Shown piece by piece: positions 25,055 to 32,416 of a stretch of DNA of 64,000 nt (the stretch's first letter is position 1; the number at the start of each line of letters is the position of its first letter). The notes under the pieces were generated by a model. That model did not search any database, was not told where the DNA came from, and saw only the letters and a program-made list of their open reading frames with translations. The DNA lies in contig CAZWAY010000029.1 of assembly GCA_964631945.1 (NCBI GenBank), positions 5,752 to 69,751 of the forward strand. Direction: 5' to 3'. Both the position numbers and the translations under genes were made by a program. This DNA comes from JABFRZ01 sp964631945. Lineage in GTDB: Bacteria > Planctomycetota > UBA1135 > GCA-002686595.

Positions 25055-28000
25055 CTACGGCTCCAGCGCGCGCATCGGGCGCACGCCGAGCGCCTCGCTG
25101 ACCAGTTCGGGCGGCCCGGAATCGCGCTTCGCGGAGCGTGCTCCGCGCGCAGCGGAGGAGTAGCCGCCGCCGCGCACGCTGCGCGTGGCCACGCTGCCGC
25201 CCAGCCGCTGGCCGTCGCCCGCGGCGACGGGCAGGGTGTACAGCCCGAAGTCGTCGCGACACCACTCGTAGACGTTGCCCTGCATGTCGGCCAACCCGAA
25301 CGGATTGGGCTCGAAGCTGCCGACCGGCGCCTGCACCACGTAGCCGTCGTCGAGTTCGTCCGAGAAAACCGACCAGGGCGCGAGGTGCGCGCGCGCGTAG
25401 CGGTCCGCGAGGTTGCAGGTGCCCTCCAGCGAGCCCGCCTCCTCGCCCGTCCACCAGGGTGACTCCGTCCCCGCCCGCGCCGCGTACTCCCACTGGGCCT
25501 CGGTCGCGAGCGCCCAGCCCAGGCGCGCGAGCTCACGCCCGGCCTCCAGCCAGCTCACGCGTTCGACCGGCGAGCGCGCGCTCAGCCAGCGTCCCTCCAT
25601 GCGCGTCCCGGCCGGTTGCTTGCTCGGCTGTCGGCCCGTGAAGCGCTGCCACTGTCCCTGCGTCAGCTCGTACTTCGACAGGAAGAACGGCGCCAGCGCG
25701 ACGGAGTGGACCGGTCCCTCGTCGGCGGTCGCCTGCGGGTCGTAGTTCGGGAGCGACGCATCGGCCGACTGGGCACCCATGCGGAACTCGCCGCCGGGGA
25801 GAAGCACGAAGACCACGCCCGACTCCTCGCTGAGCACCAGCCGGCCGTCCGCGCCGCGTCGTGGCGGCGTCCCGGTGGCGAGTTCGGCGAACTCGAACAG
25901 GCCCGAGTCCGGGTCGCGACCGAGGGGCAACAGGCCGAGCTGCGGCGCGAGCTCGAGCCCGTGGTAGGCCGGGGCGCGAGCGCGATCGCGCAGCTCGGCC
26001 CGTACCGCGTCCCAGCTCGCGCGCGCCTCCGGGCCGCCGAGCGTGCGCTCCTCGAGCCTGCGCGCGAACTCGAGCCGCCGCTCCACGCCCCAGCCGTGCC
26101 GGGCCGAGAGCCCGCGCACGAGGCCGCGCTCGGGGTCGGCGAACTCGTCCAGAGCGCGCACCAGCTCGACCAGCTGCGCGTGCCACCAGCGGTCCTGTTC
26201 CTGCTCGAAGCGCGGCAGGGCGGCGCCGAACACCTCGCGCTCGAGGGCCGCGAGCCGCTCCTCGGCCGCCACCAGGGCGACCTCGTGCCACGCGTCGCGC
26301 CCGGCCTCGAACGCGCGCGCCACGCCGCGCAGGTACTCCTCGTAGACCTCTTGCTCGGCCGACGGCGCGGCCTCCAGAGCCGCGCGACTGCTGGCGAGGG
26401 CTTCTTCGGCCTGACCGCAGGCGAGCTGGGCCCAGGCCAGGGTGTCCAGCACCTGGTGGCGCGCATCCGGCGGGCTGAGCTCGAGCGCGCGGCGCGCCAG
26501 CGCCAGCCCCTCGGGCTCGCGTCCGAACTCGACCCGCGCCGGGTCGACGAGCGGCCAGGCGCGCGCGTTCAACTCTCCGCCGGGCGCCGCCAGCGCGGCC
26601 GGGTCGAGCTCGAATCCGGCCAGCCGAGCGCGCCCCAGGCGCACGTCACGAGCCGCGCGCCGCGCGGCGACCTCGCGCTCGGTGCGCTCGAGCTCGGCCC
26701 CGCGCGGATGCGCGGCCAGCGCCCGCGCGCGCTCGGCAGGATCGAGCGGAACGGCGCGGGCGCGCAGCGCCTCGAGCTGGCGCCGGTGACCGGGATCGCC
26801 GTCCGCGCCGGGCTCGAGGCCGGCGCTCAGGTCCCGCGCGCGCCGCAGCCATGCCTCGAGGTCGCGCACGCGCGCCGGCACCGCCGGCCACAGGCCGTCG
26901 GCCTCGCGCTCCAGGTCCTCGAGCTCCTGGAAGGCCGAGAGGCGCAGCACGTTGGAGCGCTCGCGGCGCGCGATCGCCTCCTGGCGCTGCGCCTCGGCCA
27001 GGTTGTCGCGCGCGGCGCGCTCGCTCGCCTGGGCCAGCGCGCGCGCTTCCTCGGCCGTGCGCCGGCCGCGGACCTGCACCCAGGCCGTGGCGGCCAGACC
27101 GAGCAGGGCCAACAGCGCGGCCGCGCTCCAGGCCAGCGCCAGGGCGCGGTTGCGCTGGACCCACTTCTGGAACTCGATCCAGGCTCCCCGCCGGTGCGCC
27201 TTGACCACGCGGTTCTCGAGATAGGCGCGCAGGTCGTCGCCCAGCGCGCCCATGTCGGGGTAACGCTGCTCCAGCTCGCGCGCCATGGCCTTGTCGCAGA
27301 TGGCCACGAGTTCCTCGGGCAGGTCGGGGCGCAGAGCGCTGACGGCGCGCGGGGGTCCCTCGAGCGCCGCGCGCAGGACCATGTGCTGCGAGACGCGCGC
27401 GCCGGACGGGACGAAGGGCATCTCGCCCGTCAGCAGGTGGTACAGCATCGCGCCGAGCGAGTAGACGTCGGAGCGCGGGCCGAGGCGCTCGATCTCGCCG
27501 CGCGCCTGTTCGGGCGCCATGTAGGCCGGAGTCCCGACCACGTCGCCATCCATCGTGAACAGCACCGAGTCGGACGAGTGCGAGGCGTCGGCGCGGCGGT
27601 CGCTCTGCACGAAGGAGAGGCTCGTGCCCTCGTCCTTCAGGCGCAGGTCGTGGCGATCGGGCTGCCCCAGCACGCGCGCCAGGCCCCAGTCCATCACGTA
27701 CACCTCGCCGAAGCGTCCCACCATCACGTTGGCGGGCTTGAGGTCGCGGTGGATCACGCCTTTCGAGTGCGCGTAGGCCATGGCCTCGCAGACCTTGAGC
27801 AGCACCCACAGGACGCGCGTCAGGGGCCAGTCGGGGTCGCCCTCGTGCACGCACTCGAAGACCTCCTTCAGGTCGCGGCCCTTGACCAGCCGCATCGTGA
27901 AGAAGACCGCGCCGCGCTCGTCGAGACCGAGTTCGTGCACCGGCACGATGCCCGGATGGTCGAGCTGGCCCGTCACCTGGGCCTCCTCCAGGAAGCGCCC

Positions 28001-28270
28001 GAGGACCTTGGGCGGGATCTCGCCCGTGGTGGCCTGGCCGGACTCGCCCAGCACGACCTTCATGGCCAGCTCGCGGCGCAGGTCCTCGTCCCACACGCGC
28101 AGGATCAGCCCCATGCCGCCGCGCGCGATCTCGCCGCGCTGCGCGTAGCGCGTGTGCGCGGCGCCGTGCGCCTGCAGCCGCTCGAGCATGAGCGCCGTGG
28201 CGTCCGCGCCTTCGGGCAGGCTGGCGCGCAGGGACTCGGGGCCGGTGGGGCGCGGATCCGGAGAGCTCAT
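25055..28270 (-). CDS. Membrane Ser/Thr protein kinase fused to FGE/sulfatase-modifying-like domain
   Basis: A 1071-residue protein from the ATG at 28270 (an in-frame ATG at 28306 would add 12 residues). Kinase domain 45-330: Gly loop GEIARGGMG (46-54), Lys K71, HRDLKPAN with catalytic D176, DWG (194-196, replacing DFG), GTPAYMAPEQ. A transmembrane helix (about 376-400) leads to a long helical, TPR-like extracytoplasmic region (about 400-810), then an FGE-sulfatase-type domain (about 820-1071; PGGEFRMG, TEAQWEYAARAGTESPWW, DMQGNVYEWCRDD, RSVRGGGY). The cysteine pair used by true formylglycine-generating enzymes after RGG is missing (SSAARGARSAKR), so this domain is probably a sensor or ligand binder. 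The layout is typical for Planctomycetota. Confidence 0.92.
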   Translation of the reverse strand: MSSPDPRPTGPESLRASLPEGADATALMLERLQAHGAAHTRYAQRGEIARGGMGLILRVWDEDLRRELAMKVVLGESGQATTGEIPPKVLGRFLEEAQVTGQLDHPGIVPVHELGLDERGAVFFTMRLVKGRDLKEVFECVHEGDPDWPLTRVLWVLLKVCEAMAYAHSKGVIHRDLKPANVMVGRFGEVYVMDWGLARVLGQPDRHDLRLKDEGTSLSFVQSDRRADASHSSDSVLFTMDGDVVGTPAYMAPEQARGEIERLGPRSDVYSLGAMLYHLLTGEMPFVPSGARVSQHMVLRAALEGPPRAVSALRPDLPEELVAICDKAMARELEQRYPDMGALGDDLRAYLENRVVKAHRRGAWIEFQKWVQRNRALALAWSAAALLALLGLAATAWVQVRGRRTAEEARALAQASERAARDNLAEAQRQEAIARRERSNVLRLSAFQELEDLEREADGLWPAVPARVRDLEAWLRRARDLSAGLEPGADGDPGHRRQLEALRARAVPLDPAERARALAAHPRGAELERTEREVAARRAARDVRLGRARLAGFELDPAALAAPGGELNARAWPLVDPARVEFGREPEGLALARRALELSPPDARHQVLDTLAWAQLACGQAEEALASSRAALEAAPSAEQEVYEEYLRGVARAFEAGRDAWHEVALVAAEERLAALEREVFGAALPRFEQEQDRWWHAQLVELVRALDEFADPERGLVRGLSARHGWGVERRLEFARRLEERTLGGPEARASWDAVRAELRDRARAPAYHGLELAPQLGLLPLGRDPDSGLFEFAELATGTPPRRGADGRLVLSEESGVVFVLLPGGEFRMGAQSADASLPNYDPQATADEGPVHSVALAPFFLSKYELTQGQWQRFTGRQPSKQPAGTRMEGRWLSARSPVERVSWLEAGRELARLGWALATEAQWEYAARAGTESPWWTGEEAGSLEGTCNLADRYARAHLAPWSVFSDELDDGYVVQAPVGSFEPNPFGLADMQGNVYEWCRDDFGLYTLPVAAGDGQRLGGSVATRSVRGGGYSSAARGARSAKRDSGPPELVSEALGVRPMRALEP

Positions 28271-28344
28271 CGGCAGGTGCCAGATTCCAGTCCAGATCCC
28301 GGCCAATGCGTCCAGGAAATCACCCGAAACCGGCCCGGTTTGCC

Positions 28345-28350
28345 TACAAT
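28345..28350 (+). promoter_or_regulatory. -10 element TACAAT
   Basis: TTTGCCTACAAT lies 54 bp upstream of the ATG at 28405. No good -35 is visible. It lies in the 134-bp gap between the divergent kinase and secreted-protein genes. Confidence 0.4.
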
Positions 28351-28404
28351 CCGCGCCGCTGGCAGCTGGCCAGCCGATGGTGGCACCCTGAAGCGCAGCT
28401 CCTG

Positions 28405-29565
28405 ATGCAAGTCCTCCTCACCGCTCTCGTCGGCCTCGCCGCTTCTCTTTCCGGGACCACGCCCGACCCGCATGGCGCACCCAGCGCCGTGGCGGTGGGC
28501 GAGGTCCGCATGACGGAACGCCACTGGAACATCGGCAGCCTGCCGACGCTGGGCTTCACCCTGACGCCCGGGCGCGGCTCGACCGACAAGGTGGCGGCCT
28601 TCCTGTACACCTCCGACCGGCCCGAGGCCTTCCTCACGCACACCTACCCGCCCCAGTTCGTGGGCCTGTTCTACCCGCCGGCGACGGTGTTCGTGAGCGT
28701 GGACCGGCCGCCCGAGCGGGGTCCGATCGTCGAACACTCGAGCGAGCGCTTCGTGCAGGGCGCGCTGTTCGACGTGCGCACGGGCGCGCTGGTGGACGTG
28801 ACCAACGAGGACTACATCGACATCGTCTACACGGCCGCGCCCACGGTCTATGCGCTGGACTTCACGACCGAGGACGACTTCATCACGCCGCTCGTGAACG
28901 GCCAGGACCTCTCGACCCCGCCGGAATTCGGCGAGCTCGTCAGTCTCTCCTCGCGCCAGCCCGCCAGCGGCCCGCAGCACAAGGGCCCCGCCATCTTCGA
29001 CTCGAACCCGGCCGGCCCGAACGCGGGCAGCTCGGACCCCGACCTGCTGGTCGGGCTCGGCAACGTCGTGATGCTGCAGGAAAACGCCGGCCAGAGCGTG
29101 CCGGGCATCTTCAACCTGCCGGACGACGCCGCCAACGGCGGCACGCTGGTGTTCGACTTCACCGGCTTTGCCTTCCTGCAGAAGGTCGAGTGCCGCGCGA
29201 TCGACCTGATCGACGTGGACACGGCCGGCTCCGGCGCGAGGGTGTCCCTGATCGACGTGCTGGGACGCGTGCGCGTGTACACCGTGCCGGTCGGCTGGAC
29301 CGAGGACATCGCCGTGAACGGGCCGCCGGGCTACCGCACGCTGGACCTGACCTCGATCCTCCCGCAGGCGGGCTTCCATTCCAGCACCCAGGTCAAGAAC
29401 CCGCCGGACTTCCTGGCGGGCGAGATCGTGCGCATGGAGGTGGAATTGCGCGGCTCGGGCGCGATCGACAACCTGGTGTTCGCGCGCGAGCGCGATCCGA
29501 GCGCGCCCATCGTCGACGCGCCGTCCGGCCCCGGCACCCCGGGGGCGCCCCTGCGCCGGCGCTGA
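28405..29565 (+). CDS. Secreted protein of unknown function
   Basis: A 386-residue protein starting at the ATG that yields a signal peptide (MQVLLTALVGLAASLSG). The mature part is beta-rich with acidic patches; FDFTGFAFLQKVECRAIDLIDV and ARVSLIDVLGRVRVYTVPV resemble the jelly-roll modules of secreted planctomycete and PEP-CTERM-type proteins, and IDNLVFARERD near the C-terminus is the usual last strand of such domains. There is no sorting tail: the sequence ends in a Pro/Arg-rich stretch. No enzymatic motif found. It converges on the CHRD gene with a shared terminator hairpin between them. Confidence 0.7.
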   Translation: MQVLLTALVGLAASLSGTTPDPHGAPSAVAVGEVRMTERHWNIGSLPTLGFTLTPGRGSTDKVAAFLYTSDRPEAFLTHTYPPQFVGLFYPPATVFVSVDRPPERGPIVEHSSERFVQGALFDVRTGALVDVTNEDYIDIVYTAAPTVYALDFTTEDDFITPLVNGQDLSTPPEFGELVSLSSRQPASGPQHKGPAIFDSNPAGPNAGSSDPDLLVGLGNVVMLQENAGQSVPGIFNLPDDAANGGTLVFDFTGFAFLQKVECRAIDLIDVDTAGSGARVSLIDVLGRVRVYTVPVGWTEDIAVNGPPGYRTLDLTSILPQAGFHSSTQVKNPPDFLAGEIVRMEVELRGSGAIDNLVFARERDPSAPIVDAPSGPGTPGAPLRRR

Positions 29566-29599
29566 GGCCCGGCGCGTTCCGCGCGCGCACCGACGGAAA

Positions 29600-29629
29600 G
29601 AGCCGCACGACCCCGCGGCCGTGCGGCTC
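29600..29629. terminator. Bidirectional terminator between convergent genes
   Basis: Perfect 10-bp arms GAGCCGCACG (29600-29609) and CGTGCGGCTC (29620-29629). On the minus strand it is followed by TTTCC, so it serves best for the CHRD gene, but it can end both transcripts. Confidence 0.7.
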
Positions 29630-29643
29630 CGAGCTCGAACCAG

Positions 29644-30186
29644 CTACGCCGCGACGGGCAGCGCGCTCCGGCGCGAGAGCACGAAGGCCCCGCCCGCCAG
29701 CGCGAGTCCGGTCAGCGTGATCATCCAGGCCCAGGGCAGGGCCGGGACCTCCTGCGTGATCTGTCCGCGGATCTCGCCGCCGCCGTTGTTGGTGGTGTGG
29801 ATGTTCACGTACATCAGGCCGTTCAGCAGGTTCGTGACGTTGCCGGCCGAGAGCGTGCCGCTGCCGAAGACGTTGCCCGAGGTGCCGCCGGTCTCGGTCA
29901 GGGTGATCAGGATGCCGGCGTTCGTGCCGACCGGCGCCGGGCCGTGGATGTGGGCCGCGGTGGCGTTGCTGGTGAGACCGGAGAACGTGCCGTTGAGCGT
30001 GACCGCGCCGCTGACGTCGTTGAGCTGCACGACGCATTGGCCCGTGCCGGCGGTGACGACGGGCGGGACCTCCTCGGCGCCGCTGAGATTGACCAAGTAG
30101 GTGTGCGTGTCGGCCGAAGCCGGACTCGCAAGGGAGAGCAGACCGACCGCTCCAAGGAACAGGGCCGTGAGCCAACCGGACTTCAT
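29644..30186 (-). CDS. CHRD-domain protein with exosortase C-terminal sorting signal
   Basis: A 180-residue secreted protein: signal peptide (MKSGWLTALFLGAVGLLSLASPASA), a CHRD domain (about 27-145; YLVNLSGAEEVPPV, ATAAHIHGPAPVGTNAGI, YVNIHTTNNGGGEIRGQI), and a C-terminal tripartite tail: VPALPWAW (147-154), a hydrophobic helix, then SRR. The tail resembles the IPTLxxWG-CTERM class recognised by exosortase H. The likely exosortase is the next gene, transcribed divergently. CHRD domains are found in chordin and in bacterial surface proteins; their ligand is unknown. Shine-Dalgarno GCGAGGAA lies 6 bp before the ATG. Confidence 0.88.
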   Translation of the reverse strand: MKSGWLTALFLGAVGLLSLASPASADTHTYLVNLSGAEEVPPVVTAGTGQCVVQLNDVSGAVTLNGTFSGLTSNATAAHIHGPAPVGTNAGILITLTETGGTSGNVFGSGTLSAGNVTNLLNGLMYVNIHTTNNGGGEIRGQITQEVPALPWAWMITLTGLALAGGAFVLSRRSALPVAA

Positions 30187-30322
30187 TGTTTTCCTCGCAT
30201 GACCTGGCGTTGGGGGAAGAGAGCGCGGAAGCTGGTGCCGCCGCACCGACAAGCCTACGCCGCCGGCCCGCTTTTGGGGCAGCCGACGTGAGGGTCAGGG
30301 TGTGCGCCCGCAGCGATCCGGC

Positions 30323-30859
30323 ATGACCCCCCACGAACCAGGCCCGGCCAGGCCCGCCCGCGAGGGAGCCGCCCCCCGCTCGCCGGAGCTGCGCGCCTTC
30401 GCGCTGCGCTTCGCCCTGGGGTTCCTGGTGCTGGAGGCGTTCGTCTACCTGGTGCTGTGGCACCCGAGCTGGTTCGTGCCCTACGCCGAGTGGAACGCGC
30501 GCCTCGCGGCCGGGCTGATGGCGCCCTTCTTCGAGGTGCTGGAAGCGAAGGGGGCCTACCTCGTGACGCCGAGCTACAGCATCCACGTGCGACCGGGTTG
30601 CGACGGCTACCAGGCCAGCGCCGTGCTGCTCGCCGGCGTGCTGGCCTTCCCCGCCCGTCGCGCGCACAAGTGGATCGGCGCGCTGGTGGGCGTGGCGAGC
30701 CTGCTGGCCCTCAACCTGCTGCGGATCGCGGCCCTGCTGTGGACCGGCGTGCACCACCCGCAACACTTCAAGCTGATCCACCTGCAGGTGCTGCCCGGAG
30801 TCTTCGTGGCCGCCGCGCTGTTCCTGCTGTTCTCCTGGGCGCTGTGGGCGCGGCGGTGA
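30323..30859 (+). CDS. Exosortase, XrtH-like
   Basis: A 178-residue membrane protein from the ATG at 30323 (a GTG at 30302 is in frame). It has about four to five transmembrane helices and the exosortase catalytic residues Cys93 (RPGCDGYQASAVLLAG), Arg134 (NLLRIAALLW) and His153 (LIHLQVLPG). Exosortases are transpeptidase-like enzymes that cut C-terminal sorting tails and pass exported proteins to surface anchoring or release. The short length and the neighbouring VPAL..W tail fit the XrtH subfamily. One base separates it from the next gene. Confidence 0.88.
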   Translation: MTPHEPGPARPAREGAAPRSPELRAFALRFALGFLVLEAFVYLVLWHPSWFVPYAEWNARLAAGLMAPFFEVLEAKGAYLVTPSYSIHVRPGCDGYQASAVLLAGVLAFPARRAHKWIGALVGVASLLALNLLRIAALLWTGVHHPQHFKLIHLQVLPGVFVAAALFLLFSWALWARR

Positions 30860-30860
30860 C

Positions 30861-31478
30861 GTGGACGCCCGTGGCCCGTGGAAGCGCGCCCTGCTCGCGC
30901 TCGCCGTGCACCTCGCTCTCCTGGCCGCCTGGCCGCTGCTGAGCCCCGGCTACGCGCCGCTCTTCCGCAGCCTGGGCCAGTTCGCCGTCGGCCTCGTCGA
31001 CCCCCTGCCCGGCCCGATCGATGCCGTGTTCGAGGCCGGCTCGGGCGGACTGCTGGGCGCAAGCCTCCCGAACATGGACACGGTCGTGTACCTGCGCCAC
31101 CGCGAACTCGCCGGGCCGGACGCGAGCTTCGGCGCCAGCAGCTACTTCCACGCCTGGGTGCCGACCTCGGTCCTCTTGGCGCTGTTCGTGGCCGCGACGC
31201 CGCTCGCCTGGCGCACGCGCCGCTGGCGCCTGGCCGGGGCGCTCGCGCTCCTGCACCTGTTCTTCGCGCTGCGCTGTTGCGTGGCGGTCTTCTACTGCTA
31301 CAGCAAGTGCAACGTGGACGGGACGCCGCTGGTGGCCCTCGGGCCGACCACGCAACGCATGCTGCACCTCGGCTGGCACTTCGTGTTCGGCGAGGCCTTC
31401 ACCAACTATCTGGTGCCGCTCACGCTGTGGGCGGCGTTCGCGTTCGGACCGCGTTCGAGCGGCGCGCGCAGGGCCTGA
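30861..31478 (+). CDS. Exosortase H-associated-type membrane protein
   Basis: A 205-residue protein starting at GTG, one base after the exosortase stop, so the two are co-translated. It has three to four transmembrane helices (about 8-28, 97-113, 121-145, 185-197) with an extracytoplasmic loop between the first two, and a conserved-looking RCCVAVFYCYSKC segment. A small membrane protein directly downstream is the usual arrangement for XrtH loci; whether it assists catalysis or anchoring is not known. Assignment is by context rather than by a recognised motif. Confidence 0.7.
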   Translation: MDARGPWKRALLALAVHLALLAAWPLLSPGYAPLFRSLGQFAVGLVDPLPGPIDAVFEAGSGGLLGASLPNMDTVVYLRHRELAGPDASFGASSYFHAWVPTSVLLALFVAATPLAWRTRRWRLAGALALLHLFFALRCCVAVFYCYSKCNVDGTPLVALGPTTQRMLHLGWHFVFGEAFTNYLVPLTLWAAFAFGPRSSGARRA

Positions 31479-31500
31479 GCCTCCCGGCCGCGGCTCTTTT
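31477..31500 (+). terminator. Short terminator after the exosortase operon
   Basis: GAGCC (31477-31481) pairs with GGCTC (31492-31496) and is followed directly by TTTT. The left arm overlaps the stop codon. Confidence 0.5.
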
Positions 31501-31569
31501 CGCCGCGCGACTCAAGTCGCGCACGCCACGTGACCGAGCCCTAGCGCGTTCCCAGGGAGAGGAATCCAC

Positions 31570-32265
31570 ATGCTGTCTCGTGCTCGTCGCGCCACCGCGC
31601 TCATCCTGTTCGCCAGCCTGACCGCGTCGTGCCTGTCCGGCGGCCGCCGGTCCTCGTTCCTGCTCTTCGGCGGCGTCCACGCCCCGCAGGAAGACCTGGT
31701 CGAGCGCGTACGCGGAGCCCAGGGCGAGGGCACCAAGGCGCGCGCGGACTACGCCCTGGCCTTCCGGCTCTACCAGCGCCTGACGGCGCCGCAGGCGGTC
31801 GAGCTGGAGGACCTCAGCGACGACTTCGCGGACTCGATCGAGGCCTGCCAGGAGCGCGGCGAGGACCTGGCCGAGCGCATCGAGTCGATCCGCGCGGAGG
31901 CCGAGACGCTGTTCGCGGGCTGGAACGCGGAGCTGGCGCGCTTCTCCGGGGACATGCTGCGCAAGAAGAGCGAGGCCATGCTGCTCGACACGCAGGCCCG
32001 CGCACAGCGCGTGCTGGATGCGCTCGAGCGCGTGCGCTCGCGCGGCGAGCCGGTGCAGAAGAAGCTCGCGGACTACGCGCTCTTCTTCCACCACAACCTC
32101 AACGCGCGCGCCATCGCCACGCTGCAGGACACCTACAAGGACTTCGACACCGAGTTCAAGGCGCTGGTGGTCGAGCTCGACCAGGCGCAGGCCGAGATCA
32201 CGGCCTTCCTGGCCAACTTCGAGGAGCCCGTGCCGGCACCCGAGGCACCGGCGAAGAAGAACTAG
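31570..32265 (+). CDS. DUF2959 family lipoprotein
   Basis: A 231-residue protein with a lipoprotein signal (LFASLTASC, Cys at about residue 21). The mature protein is almost entirely helical and coiled-coil-like, with the family hallmarks DLVERVRGAQ, AERIESIRAEAETLFAGW, MLLDTQARAQRVLDALER and HHNLNARAIATLQ, which closely match DUF2959 proteins of gamma-proteobacteria. The function is unknown; envelope-attached. A GGGAGAGG Shine-Dalgarno sequence precedes the ATG. Its last residues are Pro/Lys-rich. Confidence 0.82.
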   Translation: MLSRARRATALILFASLTASCLSGGRRSSFLLFGGVHAPQEDLVERVRGAQGEGTKARADYALAFRLYQRLTAPQAVELEDLSDDFADSIEACQERGEDLAERIESIRAEAETLFAGWNAELARFSGDMLRKKSEAMLLDTQARAQRVLDALERVRSRGEPVQKKLADYALFFHHNLNARAIATLQDTYKDFDTEFKALVVELDQAQAEITAFLANFEEPVPAPEAPAKKN

Positions 32266-32416
32266 CCCCCCGGGCCGCCCGAGGCGCCCCCCGTCCCCCC
32301 GGCCGCCAGCGCTCGCCCCACCGGGGTTCCGGTCCGGCTCCCCCGGCCCATCGCCCACGCTGGTACCCTGGGCGTCGCACCGCCAGGTCCCGCAGCGCGA
32401 TCGCCAGGGCTTCCCC

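Noticed and set aside
28271..28306. Upstream ATG (28306) as the start of the kinase gene.
   Set aside because: It adds 12 residues not needed for the kinase fold; no Shine-Dalgarno sequence supports either start clearly, so the downstream ATG was kept with moderate certainty.
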